Shown: positions 34,005-42,385 of the stretch, one piece after another
How positions within the stretch are numbered: the stretch's first letter is position 1
Layout of the letters: each line of letters starts with the position of its first letter
Assembly: GCF_001005725.1 (NCBI RefSeq)
Contig: NZ_LBIC01000010.1
Location: forward strand, 1-64,000
Direction: 5' to 3'
From: Sphingobium chungbukense
GTDB taxonomy: Bacteria; Pseudomonadota; Alphaproteobacteria; Sphingomonadales; Sphingomonadaceae
DNA length: 64,000 bases
Translations under genes and position numbers: made by a program
Notes under the pieces: model-generated
Databases searched by the model: none
What the model was told of the DNA's origin: nothing
What the model saw: the letters and a program-made list of their open reading frames with translations, nothing else

Positions 34005-34550
34005 TTATTTAAGGTGGCTCAAAACAAAGCGCGCTCTCTCGCTGACCGTAGTCTTGGGAATGATGATTGGATCATAGCCGAGGTCGCGGTAAGCGATCAG
34101 CAGGCGCTCGTATTCAGCGATCGCTTCTTCCATTCGGTGCTGGCGCTCTCGATCTTGAATGAAGATCTCCGGCCACGGAGGAGTCAGAAAAACTCGTCGA
34201 TGATAAGGGGGAAACGCGGCGAGCGTGACCGACGCCGCGCGGTCTGTCGCGTGTTGAAGTGCCACGGCTGCGTCAACGAGACCACGATCAAAGAACGTCC
34301 AGCCACTCTCTTGGTCAGCGACTTGGCGGTCCTGGGCAGCCATGTCGATGGCACGCGTTGCAAAAGCCACGAGGTCGACCCACGGCAATGCGGTGCCCTT
34401 ACCGCACAGTTCCTCGGCTACAATGCGGCGGCCGGGCTCAGGAACTGTCCTGAAACCCTGATCCGAGAGTTTAGCGAGGAGCGTGGATTTACCGCCTCCT
34501 GAGCAGCCGGAAAGGACTACGTGGAAGGAAGCGCTATCCATTTTTGTCAT
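34005..34550 (-). CDS. P-loop NTPase/kinase-like protein
   Basis: 181 residues from ATG 34550 (MTKMDSASFHVVLSGCSGGGKSTLLAKLSDQGF); start 34586 is also in frame. The Walker A is LSGCSGGGKSTLL, followed by an acidic-Pro motif PEPGRRIVAEE and FFDRGLVDAAVA, typical of the AAA_28 nucleoside-kinase-like family of small mobile-element ATPases. It stands alone on the minus strand in a region of lower GC than its neighbours, which suggests a recent gain. Substrate unknown. Confidence 0.75.
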   Translation of the reverse strand: MTKMDSASFHVVLSGCSGGGKSTLLAKLSDQGFRTVPEPGRRIVAEELCGKGTALPWVDLVAFATRAIDMAAQDRQVADQESGWTFFDRGLVDAAVALQHATDRAASVTLAAFPPYHRRVFLTPPWPEIFIQDRERQHRMEEAIAEYERLLIAYRDLGYDPIIIPKTTVSERARFVLSHLK

Positions 34551-34645
34551 GTCTGCTTTCCGGAAGCACGAATGGTCATGGGACATCTTGGTTTGGTCGA
34601 CTGCGAGCAGTCAGTCTACGGGTGCCAAGCCTAGGATTTCAACCA

Positions 34646-34879
34646 CTAGCCGACACACAGGCCCACGACACTGATCTCGAAAATCGGGTCTTCAAAGAGC
34701 TTGTCTGGGATGCGGTGTGTCACTCGCTCCTCGAGCAACCCGGCTTCTGTCGGGCCGAGATCTGACAGATGAAGCAGGTTCCCATCCGCTATTAAGCCGT
34801 TGACGCTCGCAGTCCGCCAACCGACATTCAAAACAACGACAAAGCCGGCAAAATCACCCTGCCGCCGGCATGGAGGCAA
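34646..34879 (-). CDS. Possible small protein upstream of the NTPase
   Basis: 77 residues; the part from NLLHLSDLGPTEAGLLEERVTHRIPDKLFEDP has natural protein composition, but the first third is Arg/Phe/Val-rich and no ribosome binding site is clear. It would be read in the same direction as the NTPase, 95 bases before it. It may be a remnant or noncoding; the stretch 34551-34881 otherwise holds nothing recognised. Confidence 0.3.
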   Translation of the reverse strand: MPPCRRQGDFAGFVVVLNVGWRTASVNGLIADGNLLHLSDLGPTEAGLLEERVTHRIPDKLFEDPIFEISVVGLCVG

Positions 34880-34881
34880 TC

Positions 34882-35109
34882 ATGCACGCGCTCCTCATAG
34901 ACAAAGACGCCCCCGCCGGCCGGCCCGTTCGCCTCGAAATCGAAGGCGACATGCTCAAGCTGACTCCGCTCGATCCCGAGACCGAGATCGCGTCTCCCGC
35001 CGTGACGTTGCTCCGCGGCGAGGATGAGCAATACCAGATCATCACGGGCTATCGTCGCTTCGCGGCGCTGCTCGAGCTGTACCGCACGCGGCTGATCAAC
35101 GTCTTGTGA
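34882..35109 (+). CDS. Small protein with a ParB-nuclease-like motif
   Basis: 75 residues from ATG 34882, with GGAGG 6 bases upstream (the ATG at 34870 is part of that GGAGG region). The C-terminal YQIITGYRRFAALLELYRTRL resembles the GERRxxA box of ParB N-terminal domains, but the protein is far too short for a complete ParB. Its stop overlaps the GTG of the broken paralog that follows (GTGA at 35106-35109). Confidence 0.55.
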   Translation: MHALLIDKDAPAGRPVRLEIEGDMLKLTPLDPETEIASPAVTLLRGEDEQYQIITGYRRFAALLELYRTRLINVL

Positions 35110-35434
35110 GCCGCCACGATCTTCAACCCAAACAGGAGCGGCCGGATGTCGTCCGCGCGGCCATCGGCTGGGACCGGCCCCTTCAGACCTTCTTCGCGCA
35201 GATCTTCTTCCGGACCGACGAAGCGCCGGACGAGGCCAAGCCCTGATCTGGGTCGGCACCGAACCTGGCGAGCTGCTCACGGCCGAGGCCGCGATCGCCA
35301 TTGTCGCGCCATATGCACACATCCCGGACGATCTCGCCACCAGGCTATCGGCCGACATGAACGCGACGCGCGGGGTCAAGGACGGTGCCTATCAAATAGA
35401 GGCCAAAAAGCGCCTGTTCGGGTCGATCCACTGA
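35106..35434 (+). pseudogene. Frameshifted paralog of the 33431 gene
   Basis: Starts at GTG 35106 as VSRHDLQPKQERPDVVRAAIGWDRPLQTFFAQIFF and stops at TGA 35244-35246 just after DEAKP. From 35243 the -1 frame continues the homology: LIWVGTEPGELLTAEAAIAI and ends VKDGAYQIEAKKRLFGSIH, matching the intact gene at 33431. A single base is missing near 35240. It is otherwise well conserved, so the loss may be recent or an assembly error. Confidence 0.75.
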
Positions 35435-35505
35435 CTGTTCAAGGTGGTCCAACGGCAGCCCCCGCATGGCAGCCCGACTCTCACTCCATTTTTATGGAGG
35501 CTCCC

Positions 35506-35736
35506 ATGATTGTATTTTCTGGCCTGGCGCGGGTTTTCAGGATCATGAGCGCTCACGCCCCTGCATGCTGTGATCCGGCGGAAATCTGCCGCGAAGCAGT
35601 CCAGCATTGCGACGAATTCGGTGTCGGCGTCGACCTGCGCTTTCGCGATGTGATCATCGAAGCTCGGCCAGGAAGCGATCCTGTCCTGCTCGCCGCACCG
35701 TTCGTGGATAGCGACCGCACAATCACGCGGCGCTGA
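35506..35736 (+). CDS. Small hypothetical protein
   Basis: 76 residues from ATG 35506 (MIVFSGLARVFRIMSAHAPACCDPAE), preceded by TATGGAGG. Cys-containing N-terminus, then a compact alpha/beta C-terminus (VGVDLRFRDVIIEARPGSDPV). No known family. Confidence 0.5.
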   Translation: MIVFSGLARVFRIMSAHAPACCDPAEICREAVQHCDEFGVGVDLRFRDVIIEARPGSDPVLLAAPFVDSDRTITRR

Positions 35737-35786
35737 TTTCCCCGCGCTGCGGCGACCGGCAACAGTCCCACATAGTCATGCCTGAT

Positions 35787-36370
35787 CGACCCGAGGCCGC
35801 TGAAGCGGGCCTCGGATGTGGCGCTTGCGCGCCTGCTCGGCCGAACGGCCGAGGAGAGGAGGGGGAGGGAGGAAGTTGGCTCGGACACGGTGTTCGAGAC
35901 CGGCTTTCAGGAGACCTTCCCATGAACATCGGTTCGATCAAGCAGAATGACGCGGGCATTTTCGTCGGCAAGATCGCGACGTTGGCGATCGCCATGACGA
36001 TTGCGCTGCGCGAGGTGCACTCGACCAATCCGAAGGCGCCCAAGTTCGAGGTTCTGGCGCTGTCGGCGTCGCGGGCGTGGGTGCAGGTGGGTGCGCTGTT
36101 CGAGCTGTTCGCGAACGGCACGGGCGAAGCGTTCCTCAACGGCAAGATCGAGGACCCGAGCCTGGCGGCGCCGCTTTACATCTCGGCGTTCCGTCAGGAC
36201 GACGACAGCTACAACGTGGTGTGGTCGCGTCCGACGCGCCGGCGGGATCTGGCGGCGGAGATGGCGCCCAAGACCGACGAGGGCCTGCCGCCGCTGCCCG
36301 GCGCCGACGAAACCGCCGGCCCCGCCACTCAGCCCGCCGAACAGGGCCTCGGACAGTCCTCCGCCGAACA
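35787..36370 (+). repeat. ~584-bp direct repeat, copy 1 (DUF736 gene with leader)
   Basis: Matches 43345-43928 at offset 7558 with only a few single-base differences over the full length, including the noncoding leader. The leader holds the hairpin GAGGCC...GGCCTC (35792-35814) and the purine-rich tract near 35852-35872. It ends inside the coding region near residue 150. The two copies flank 7.0 kb that includes the CPA1 antiporter, so homologous recombination could delete or duplicate it. Confidence 0.9.
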
Positions 36371-36386
36371 TGCGTTCGCCAGCTGA
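35922..36386 (+). CDS. DUF736-family protein, copy 1
   Basis: 154 residues (MNIGSIKQNDAGIFVGKIATL...). The opening and the segment KAPKFEVLALSASRAWVQVGALFE are the DUF736 signature, a family frequent on alphaproteobacterial plasmids. It is nearly identical to the gene at 43480 until residue ~148, then ends EHAFAS while the other continues. A strong terminator follows at 36412. Role unknown. Confidence 0.85.
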   Translation: MNIGSIKQNDAGIFVGKIATLAIAMTIALREVHSTNPKAPKFEVLALSASRAWVQVGALFELFANGTGEAFLNGKIEDPSLAAPLYISAFRQDDDSYNVVWSRPTRRRDLAAEMAPKTDEGLPPLPGADETAGPATQPAEQGLGQSSAEHAFAS

Positions 36387-36411
36387 CGCATCCGGCAGTC
36401 CCATCCCACCG

Positions 36412-36445
36412 AGCCCCCGCTTTCTTCGAAGCGGGGGCTTTTTTT
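36412..36445. terminator. Rho-independent terminator after DUF736 copy 1
   Basis: Stem AGCCCCCGCTT / AAGCGGGGGCT with a short loop (36423-36428), followed by a run of seven T. It sits between the DUF736 gene (+) and the convergently oriented antiporter gene end (36498), and may serve both. Confidence 0.9.
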
Positions 36446-36497
36446 GACTCCAAACCAAAGCTCGCGGCCGCGCCGGACCTGACGGCTGTCCTGGGCA

Positions 36498-38126
36498 TCA
36501 ACCCGCCAGGCGGGCCTCCTGAAAGTCCAGCTCCCGCACCAGCTTGCGCGCCGCTTCGCTTCCCAATCTACTCTGCCGGACCCGTCGGAAGATTTCACCG
36601 CGCTCCGCCTTCAGCGCAGCAAGGCGAAGTTCGCGTTCGATGCGCTCATCGCGCCGGAGAAATGCCATCGCTTCGGGCAAGCTCGATCGACTGTCGATCC
36701 GCTCCCGGTAAAGGTCCATCAACCTGGATGCGACATTCACATAGACGTCGGCATCCTTTCGCCCTTCCGCAAGCTTGTGTTGCGTCCGTTCGATCTCGGC
36801 GATCGCGGCTTCAGCGGCTGCAGTTCGGGCATCTTCGATCTCCGCGTCGCGCGAAGGCTCCGCCGGCATCTTCAGACCCCGCATCATCAACGGCAGTCCA
36901 ATGGACGCTGCGATCAACGACACGATGATGACGCCCATGGCAAGGAGGATAGCGAGATCGCGCCCCGGGAAAGCCGTCCCGTCGGCCATGGCGAGCGGAA
37001 GGGTGAGCACGCCAGCAAGCGTGATCGCACCTCGGACGCCCGCGAACGACATGGCGCCCACCAGCCGCCAGTTCGGTTGGGCGGTATCTTCAGCTCGGCG
37101 GAACGAGGTCAAACGCAGCGAGAACCACACCCAGACGAAGCGTAGCGCGGCCAGCGCGAAGTTGATCGCGACGATATAGACTGCCAGCCACCAGGCATCA
37201 TGATGGCCTGTCAGCCTGACGCTGTCGGCAGCGCCAGCCAGAATTGTCGGAAGCTGCTCGCCAAGCAGCACGAAGATGATGCCATTGGCCGTGAACTGGA
37301 TGAGATCCCAGACCGTCGTGCGGCGAATCCGCGTCATCGCCAATGCCTTCCCGCGTGTCTCGATGAACCCCATCATCACGCCCGCGGCGACCGCTGCGAG
37401 GATACCCGAGCAATGCAGATGCTCGGCCACGAGATAGGCCCCGAAAGGGATCAGCAGGCTGATCAGGATTTGCGAGCTGCTCTCCTCACCCAGCCGCCGG
37501 ACGACCAGTTCCTTTAACCGCCCCACGAGCCAGGTGAGGCCCGCGCCCACCACGATTCCCCCGATCGCGACCCACAGGAAGTTGAGCCCCGCCGCTCCCA
37601 GCGAAAACGAACCTGTCAGGGCGGCCGCCACCGCAAAGCGCAGGCAGACGAGGCCCGACGCATCGTTGAGCAGCGATTCCCCTTCCAGGATATGCATCAT
37701 CCGCTTGGGGATAGGCGTGCGCTGCGCGATCGCTGACACAGCGATCGGGTCGGTGGGAGAAATCACGGCCGCGAGCGCAAATGCGACAGCGAGCGGCATG
37801 GCCGGGATCATCCAATGGATCAGAAAACCCATGCCGACGACCGTGAACACGACAAGGCCGAGGGCCAGTTCGAGGATCGTAACGCCATCCTTGAACATAT
37901 CGTCGGGCGGGATCCGCCACCCATCGAGGAACAGCAGAGGCGGCAGAAAGAGCAGGAAGAAGATATCCGGATCGAGCGTCACCCGCCAGTCGGCGATCAG
38001 CCCGATCGCGGCGCCCAGAGCGATCTGGACAAGGGGACGCGGAACCGAAAACGGCAAGAGGCGGGCCAGGATTCCACTCAACACGACGGCGAACAGCAAT
38101 GTCAGGACGAGCGCGATGGTTTCCAA
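36498..38126 (-). CDS. CPA1-family Na+/H+ antiporter
   Basis: 542 residues, about 12 hydrophobic segments followed by a cytoplasmic helical C-terminus (~140 residues). Motifs: FLLFLPPLLFLDGWRI, AAVISPTDPIAVSAI (ion-binding Asp), LEGESLLNDASGLV, and FAGVRGAITLAGVL. This is the NhaP/a_cpa1 type. Inner-membrane exchange of Na+ (or K+) for protons. It is the only membrane transporter within the unknown-gene stretch, is on the minus strand, and lies between the DUF736 repeats, which suggests insertion as a unit. Confidence 0.85.
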   Translation of the reverse strand: METIALVLTLLFAVVLSGILARLLPFSVPRPLVQIALGAAIGLIADWRVTLDPDIFFLLFLPPLLFLDGWRIPPDDMFKDGVTILELALGLVVFTVVGMGFLIHWMIPAMPLAVAFALAAVISPTDPIAVSAIAQRTPIPKRMMHILEGESLLNDASGLVCLRFAVAAALTGSFSLGAAGLNFLWVAIGGIVVGAGLTWLVGRLKELVVRRLGEESSSQILISLLIPFGAYLVAEHLHCSGILAAVAAGVMMGFIETRGKALAMTRIRRTTVWDLIQFTANGIIFVLLGEQLPTILAGAADSVRLTGHHDAWWLAVYIVAINFALAALRFVWVWFSLRLTSFRRAEDTAQPNWRLVGAMSFAGVRGAITLAGVLTLPLAMADGTAFPGRDLAILLAMGVIIVSLIAASIGLPLMMRGLKMPAEPSRDAEIEDARTAAAEAAIAEIERTQHKLAEGRKDADVYVNVASRLMDLYRERIDSRSSLPEAMAFLRRDERIERELRLAALKAERGEIFRRVRQSRLGSEAARKLVRELDFQEARLAG

Positions 38127-38274
38127 AAACGAAGCCTCTGAACGGATTTGTACCGACTACCACCATGTCTAACGCCGTGGTCCTTTCCTGTCAGCTTCAA
38201 TCCCGGCCGACCGGCCTGCGGCCGTAGAGAGGAGGGGGAGCGCGGTTCCTGTCCATTCATGACGGGAGACCATA

Positions 38275-38793
38275 ATGTCCGACATCATCGACCTCGGCGG
38301 CGCCCCCGCCAACGAGGATTGTGCCCAGCTCGGGCACACCCCCGATTTCGAACGCCTCAACCGGCTCGAGGTCGCCGCTTACCGTGCCGCCGTCATTGCC
38401 CGCTTCGGGCCGCCGCCCGACGGCTGCGCGCTCGTGTCGATCACCAACCGGCACGACTTTGGAATCTATTATTCGCTCGGCCTCAAAGTCGATGCCGGAG
38501 CCTATCGGCGCGATCCGGCGGTTGCCGCCTATACCGAGGCCGCGCAGGATGGACTCGAAAGCTGGATCGAAGCCGCGTTCGCTCCGCCGGTCCGCTATGC
38601 GGACGGCGCCGCGCCAACCGTCGATCGGGACCGTATCGACGACATCGTCACCGGCGCGCTCCTGGCGACGCGGCCCGATGCTGATGGACGGTTCGCCATC
38701 CCGGACTTCGCAATCCTTCATCGCAATCTCGCCGCAGCCTATCCCGCCAGCGCCGAGGCCGCGAGCATCCTGACCCAGGAGATCCACGCATGA
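38275..38793 (+). CDS. Conserved hypothetical protein
   Basis: 172 residues (MSDIIDLGGAPANEDCAQLGHTPDF...). Starts after a purine-rich leader (38229-38241) and GGGAGACCATA. A middle block EAAQDGLESWIEAAFAPPVRYADGAAP is followed by an acidic C-terminus. Its stop overlaps the next start as ATGA (38790-38793). Function unknown. Confidence 0.55.
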   Translation: MSDIIDLGGAPANEDCAQLGHTPDFERLNRLEVAAYRAAVIARFGPPPDGCALVSITNRHDFGIYYSLGLKVDAGAYRRDPAVAAYTEAAQDGLESWIEAAFAPPVRYADGAAPTVDRDRIDDIVTGALLATRPDADGRFAIPDFAILHRNLAAAYPASAEAASILTQEIHA

Positions 38794-39260
38794 CCCAGCA
38801 ATCCATTTCCGACCATGCGGCTCCCGAGGCCGAGATCTTCGCGCAGATCCACAACGGTTTTACCGCGGTCCAGGATGTCGAGGCACGCTGCAAGGCCGCC
38901 TTCCTTCCGCTGCTGTGTGAGCAGGGCATCACACGCGTGGAAATCCACTATGACGGCGGCGGCGACGAAGGCAGCGTGAGCGATGTTTTCGCTTTTGCCG
39001 GTGATACCGCCACGGATCTTCCCGATATCCAGCGCGATCACGTTGCGTTGGAATATAGCGGCAGGATCAGCACCCAGGCCATGTCGCTTGAGGATGCCGT
39101 GACCGCGTTCGCCGACAATGCGGTCTGCACCCATCACTCCGGCTGGGAAAATGGGGAAGGGGCCCACGGCACCATCGAGATCGATGTCGCTTCCGGCGCG
39201 GTGACGCTCACCCACAATACCCGCTTCATCGACTATGAAACCAGCGAAACGGAGCTTTAG
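38790..39260 (+). CDS. Conserved hypothetical protein (probably DUF6878)
   Basis: 156 residues (MTQQSISDHAAPEAEIFAQIHNGF...). GITRVEIHYDGGGDEGSVSDVFAF is the recognisable DUF6878-type block; the end is beta-rich (HGTIEIDVASGAVTLTHNTRF). Coupled by ATGA to the previous gene. Family name is recalled, not searched. Function unknown. Confidence 0.6.
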   Translation: MTQQSISDHAAPEAEIFAQIHNGFTAVQDVEARCKAAFLPLLCEQGITRVEIHYDGGGDEGSVSDVFAFAGDTATDLPDIQRDHVALEYSGRISTQAMSLEDAVTAFADNAVCTHHSGWENGEGAHGTIEIDVASGAVTLTHNTRFIDYETSETEL

Positions 39261-39262
39261 CG

Positions 39263-39655
39263 ATGTCGCATTGCCACTATCACGCGCTCAGTTCGGTCCG
39301 GCGCTGGGGCGGCGAGCCGCAAGACTATCTGCCCCTTCACCAGTGGTTCGACGAGTCCAAAAAGATCGTCGCCGATCCCCGTCATCGTGCGCTCCGGCAT
39401 CATGCCGAGGGCATCTTCATGCTGGAGACGATCTTTGGCGTGACGATCACGAATAGCGCAGGCCGCGTTGTTCCCGTCCGTCTCATCGGTGAGCAGCACG
39501 TCACCGAGGATCTCGGCCGCATCCCATCCTTCGCCGATTGGGCGCGGCTGATCCAGCCAATGCCCTGGATGCTGCGCGGCAATCCTACCGGGTCTCCGGG
39601 TCTCGACCCGTCCCTTGAAACCGGCATGGCCGTTGCCAAATCGAGGGCATTGTAG
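39263..39655 (+). CDS. Conserved hypothetical protein (probably DUF6915)
   Basis: 130 residues. MSHCHYHALSSVRRWGGEPQDYLPLHQWFDESK with RHHAEGIFMLETIFG matches DUF6915, whose conserved His/Cys start suggests metal binding. Two bases separate it from the previous stop. Its stop lies inside the operator palindrome of the next pair (39651). Confidence 0.65.
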   Translation: MSHCHYHALSSVRRWGGEPQDYLPLHQWFDESKKIVADPRHRALRHHAEGIFMLETIFGVTITNSAGRVVPVRLIGEQHVTEDLGRIPSFADWARLIQPMPWMLRGNPTGSPGLDPSLETGMAVAKSRAL

Positions 39656-39668
39656 TAACATGACTACA
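39651..39668. promoter_or_regulatory. Palindromic operator before the Phd/VapC pair
   Basis: TGTAGT-AACATG-ACTACA, a perfect 6+6 inverted repeat 18 bases before the antitoxin start. Phd-type antitoxins bind such sites to repress their own operon, so this is a likely autoregulatory operator. Confidence 0.65.
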
Positions 39669-39686
39669 TTACAGGAAGCCGACATA

Positions 39687-39947
39687 ATGGGAATGACCAC
39701 GATCTCAAGCCGCGATTTCAACCAGGGGGCGAGTCGCGCCAAGAAGGCAGCGCGTAACGGGCCCGTCTATATCACGGAAAGGGGCAAGCCGACGCATGTC
39801 CTGATGACGATCGAAGACTTCCATCGCAGCCAGGGGAAAACTCCGCGGAGCCTGCTGGCCACGCTGGCCCAGCCGGGTGAGGCCGCCGACTTCGAGTTCG
39901 AGCCGGGCAAGCTCGGCCAGATCATGAAGCCTGCGGATCTCGATTGA
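39687..39947 (+). CDS. Phd/YefM-family antitoxin
   Basis: 86 residues from ATG 39687 (ATG 39693 is an alternative). MTTISSRDFNQGASRAKKAARNGPVYITERGKPTHVLMTIEDF is the Phd DNA-binding fold. The C-terminus (FEFEPGKLGQIMKPADLD) would bind and block the toxin. The stop overlaps the toxin start as TGATG (39945-39949), the usual coupling of these pairs. Confidence 0.9.
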   Translation: MGMTTISSRDFNQGASRAKKAARNGPVYITERGKPTHVLMTIEDFHRSQGKTPRSLLATLAQPGEAADFEFEPGKLGQIMKPADLD

Positions 39948-40366
39948 TGTTCCTGCTCGATACGAACGTGATTTCGGCCCTGCGCCGGCCCGATCGTCTG
40001 CCTCCGGAAGTCGCGGCATGGGCCGACAATGCCGACGTCGACGAATTCTATATCTCGGCCGTCTCCATCCTCGAAATCGAGCAGGGTATCCTTGCCAAGG
40101 AGCGGGTCGATACGCCCACCGGCGCCATTCTGCGCACCTGGTTTCAGAACGATGTCCTCACGCCCTTCGCCGATCGCATCGTTCCCATCGACACGGACGT
40201 CGCGCTACGCTGCGCGGCGTTGCACGTCCCGGATCCGCAGCCGGAACGCGACGGGCTCATCGCCGCTACCGCTCTCGTCCATTCCATGACCGTCGTGACC
40301 CGCAATGTCGGCGACTTCGAGCCTACGGGCGTGGCCTTGCTTAATCCCTGGGCCGGCCAGAACTGA
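39947..40366 (+). CDS. vapC: VapC-family PIN-domain toxin
   Basis: 139 residues from ATG 39947. PIN-domain acidic residues: Asp in FLLDTNVISAL, Glu in SILEIEQGI, Asp in QPERDGLIAATAL and Asp in TRNVGDFEPTG. VapC enzymes cut RNA and are neutralised by the cognate antitoxin, here a Phd-like protein. This pairing is common in addiction modules that keep plasmids. It appears intact. Confidence 0.9.
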   Translation: MFLLDTNVISALRRPDRLPPEVAAWADNADVDEFYISAVSILEIEQGILAKERVDTPTGAILRTWFQNDVLTPFADRIVPIDTDVALRCAALHVPDPQPERDGLIAATALVHSMTVVTRNVGDFEPTGVALLNPWAGQN

Positions 40367-40464
40367 TCTGCCTTCCGGGGACATTCAGCATAGCGCTGAA
40401 TGCCGATCCTTGTCATGATCGATCCCAGCGGCGAGCCAACCAGACGTGCAAGGGAGCCTATACC

Positions 40465-40779
40465 ATGAACACCCTGCCGATCGACCATGACAGCGCAGAC
40501 GCTGCCGCCCGGCGGCTCTTCACGGTCGCGCGCTCCGACACCGGCCAGGCGCGCCGCGTCGCCAACTTCCTCCTCGCCTGGTGGGATGGCGACGACTGGG
40601 GCCATTTTCCCATTACCGATCTGTTCGGTCTCGACCGATCCCTTGCGACCGACATCGCGACCGTCGTCGGCTATCTGGCCCAGCAGCCCGCTGCCGTCTA
40701 TCCCGACCGCTTCCTGTCGGGCGACGACATGGCGGGGCTGGTTCGTCGCTGGCGCGACGTGGCGGACGAGGCCGCCTGA
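40465..40779 (+). CDS. Conserved hypothetical protein (probably DUF7673)
   Basis: 104 residues. RRLFTVARSDTGQARRVANFLLAWWDGDDWGHFPITDLFGLD is the recognisable block of this family, mostly helical with Trp clusters. AAGGGAGCC precedes the ATG. Function unknown; often on plasmids. Confidence 0.65.
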   Translation: MNTLPIDHDSADAAARRLFTVARSDTGQARRVANFLLAWWDGDDWGHFPITDLFGLDRSLATDIATVVGYLAQQPAAVYPDRFLSGDDMAGLVRRWRDVADEAA

Positions 40780-40828
40780 CCGCCCGACGCCTCGACGAAC
40801 ATCCTCGCGCGGTCGTGCAATTTGTCCT

Positions 40829-41038
40829 ATGATTGCAGCTATGGAAGAGCTTGATCCCCACACGCTGCGCGTCGCCGCGTCCCTGATCCGATCGCGCATC
40901 GCCACGCTCGGGCTCGATGGCCGTATGGACGGGCTCCAGCGGCTTGGCGCGCAGCGCACGCTCACCCAGCTCGCCGTCGACCTCGAAATTTCAGCCGATC
41001 ATGTCGGCCCGACACGCCGCCGCCGGCGCACCGCATAA
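40829..41038 (+). CDS. Small helical hypothetical protein
   Basis: 69 residues from ATG 40829 (or MEELDPH from 40841). LRVAASLIRSRIATLGLDGRMDGLQRLGAQRTLTQLAVDL looks like two helices, and the tail is Arg-rich (PTRRRRRTA). No family recognised. No strong ribosome binding site. Confidence 0.4.
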   Translation: MIAAMEELDPHTLRVAASLIRSRIATLGLDGRMDGLQRLGAQRTLTQLAVDLEISADHVGPTRRRRRTA

Positions 41039-41327
41039 TCCAGGTCAGAGCAAAGCGGCAGCCAGCAATAGGGGCAGCCCACTCACATCGGTCAGAACGC
41101 TGCCTGACCTTTCCCACCCGTCTCGCCTGAGAACCCGCATCCGGGCAACCGCACGCTCCCAAACGCTTGCGGCACATGTTCCCCCGTCCGCCACGCTCCA
41201 CCGTTCGCGGTCATAGGCATGACGCGCGCCGGAAAAGGAAAGCAGGAAGGCGGGGCTGGGTCGGGAGATTGTCTCCGAGGCCGATGACGGGCGGGCCGCC
41301 GCCTGTCCTGTCCAGCGAGGTCCCAGA

Positions 41328-42023
41328 ATGGCCAACCATTACGTCAAAGCGAGCTTCGTGCTCACCGTCACCGATGCCGAGGCCGCGGTTCTCGCCCTCG
41401 TCGACGAAGCGATCGAGATCGTGAGCGATCCCGATATTGAAGACGATGAGCGCACCGCCGCCTTCGGCACGCTCGGCGAAGCCTTCGCCGCCACCTTCCC
41501 GCCGACCGAGGCCGACATCTTCGGCGGCTTCCTCGCGATCTTCAGCGATCCTGCCTTTCCGGGCCTCGGCCTTTCGCTGCACATCGATCCCTCCGACGAC
41601 AGCGGAACACGTCAGGCATCACTCTATGGTGATCAGGTCGACATCGAAGCCACAGCAGCGCTGATCCAGACGGTCGCGAAGTCGGCGCTTCCTTTCGGCT
41701 TCGAATATTGCCTCGACTGCGACCGGCTTCGTCCGGGTCAGTTCGGCGGCGGCTATGTCGTCATTCGGGAGGCCGCTCTCGAATTCGGCAGCTCGGCACG
41801 ATCCCTCGAACGCGCGCTCGAACGCGGACACCGCGAAGGCGTCGATGGCTATGTGCTGACCATCCGCGACCCCGAGGAAGGCATGCTGTTCTGGAACAAC
41901 GATTCAGGTTTCGGTGAGTTGGCCACCGCCACGGTGTTCTCCGAGGCCGAGGCGAACGGCTACGATATCGTGATCGCGGATGACCAGCCTGAATGGCTCG
42001 ATCTACCGCCGCCGCTGGCCTGA
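41328..42023 (+). CDS. Conserved hypothetical acidic protein
   Basis: 231 residues (MANHYVKASFVLTVTDAEAAVLALVDE...). Acidic, mixed alpha/beta, with aromatic C-terminal block (MLFWNNDSGFGELATATVFSEAEANGYD). A purine-rich tract (41230-41250) and GCGAGGTCCC precede the ATG. The next gene starts 11 bases after the stop. Function unknown. Confidence 0.6.
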   Translation: MANHYVKASFVLTVTDAEAAVLALVDEAIEIVSDPDIEDDERTAAFGTLGEAFAATFPPTEADIFGGFLAIFSDPAFPGLGLSLHIDPSDDSGTRQASLYGDQVDIEATAALIQTVAKSALPFGFEYCLDCDRLRPGQFGGGYVVIREAALEFGSSARSLERALERGHREGVDGYVLTIRDPEEGMLFWNNDSGFGELATATVFSEAEANGYDIVIADDQPEWLDLPPPLA

Positions 42024-42034
42024 CGAGATCGCGC

Positions 42035-42319
42035 ATGCGTTATCTGGTCGCCCTCTACGAGATCGATCGTGCCTATGGCGGGCCCGAAGAAGGAGGCTGG
42101 TGGTTCGACACGGGCGAGCTTGTCCGGCTGCTTGCGCTCGCACCAACCGAGGCGCGGGCACAGGCCCTGGCCGAACGCGCCAATCGCCTTCTCGACCGTC
42201 TCCAGCGCCACCGCCGCCATGTCGATTCCGTGCTCTATGACGGCGGCCGCTTCACGGCGATCGTCTATGAGTGGACCGCGCCGGCGGCCTTCCCGGAAAC
42301 CCGTCCGCAATACGCCTGA
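42035..42319 (+). CDS. Small hypothetical protein
   Basis: 94 residues from ATG 42035 (MRYLVALYEIDRAYGGPEEGGWWFDTG); the earlier in-frame ATG at 41993 overlaps the previous gene and adds an Arg-rich start. EARAQALAERANRLLDRLQRHRRH is a clear helix. No family recognised. Confidence 0.5.
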   Translation: MRYLVALYEIDRAYGGPEEGGWWFDTGELVRLLALAPTEARAQALAERANRLLDRLQRHRRHVDSVLYDGGRFTAIVYEWTAPAAFPETRPQYA

Positions 42320-42385
42320 ACTGCGTTTGCGCCGACCCACAATCATACCCGGCCGAAAGGCCGGCCCGCTAGAGAGGGCTTTTCC

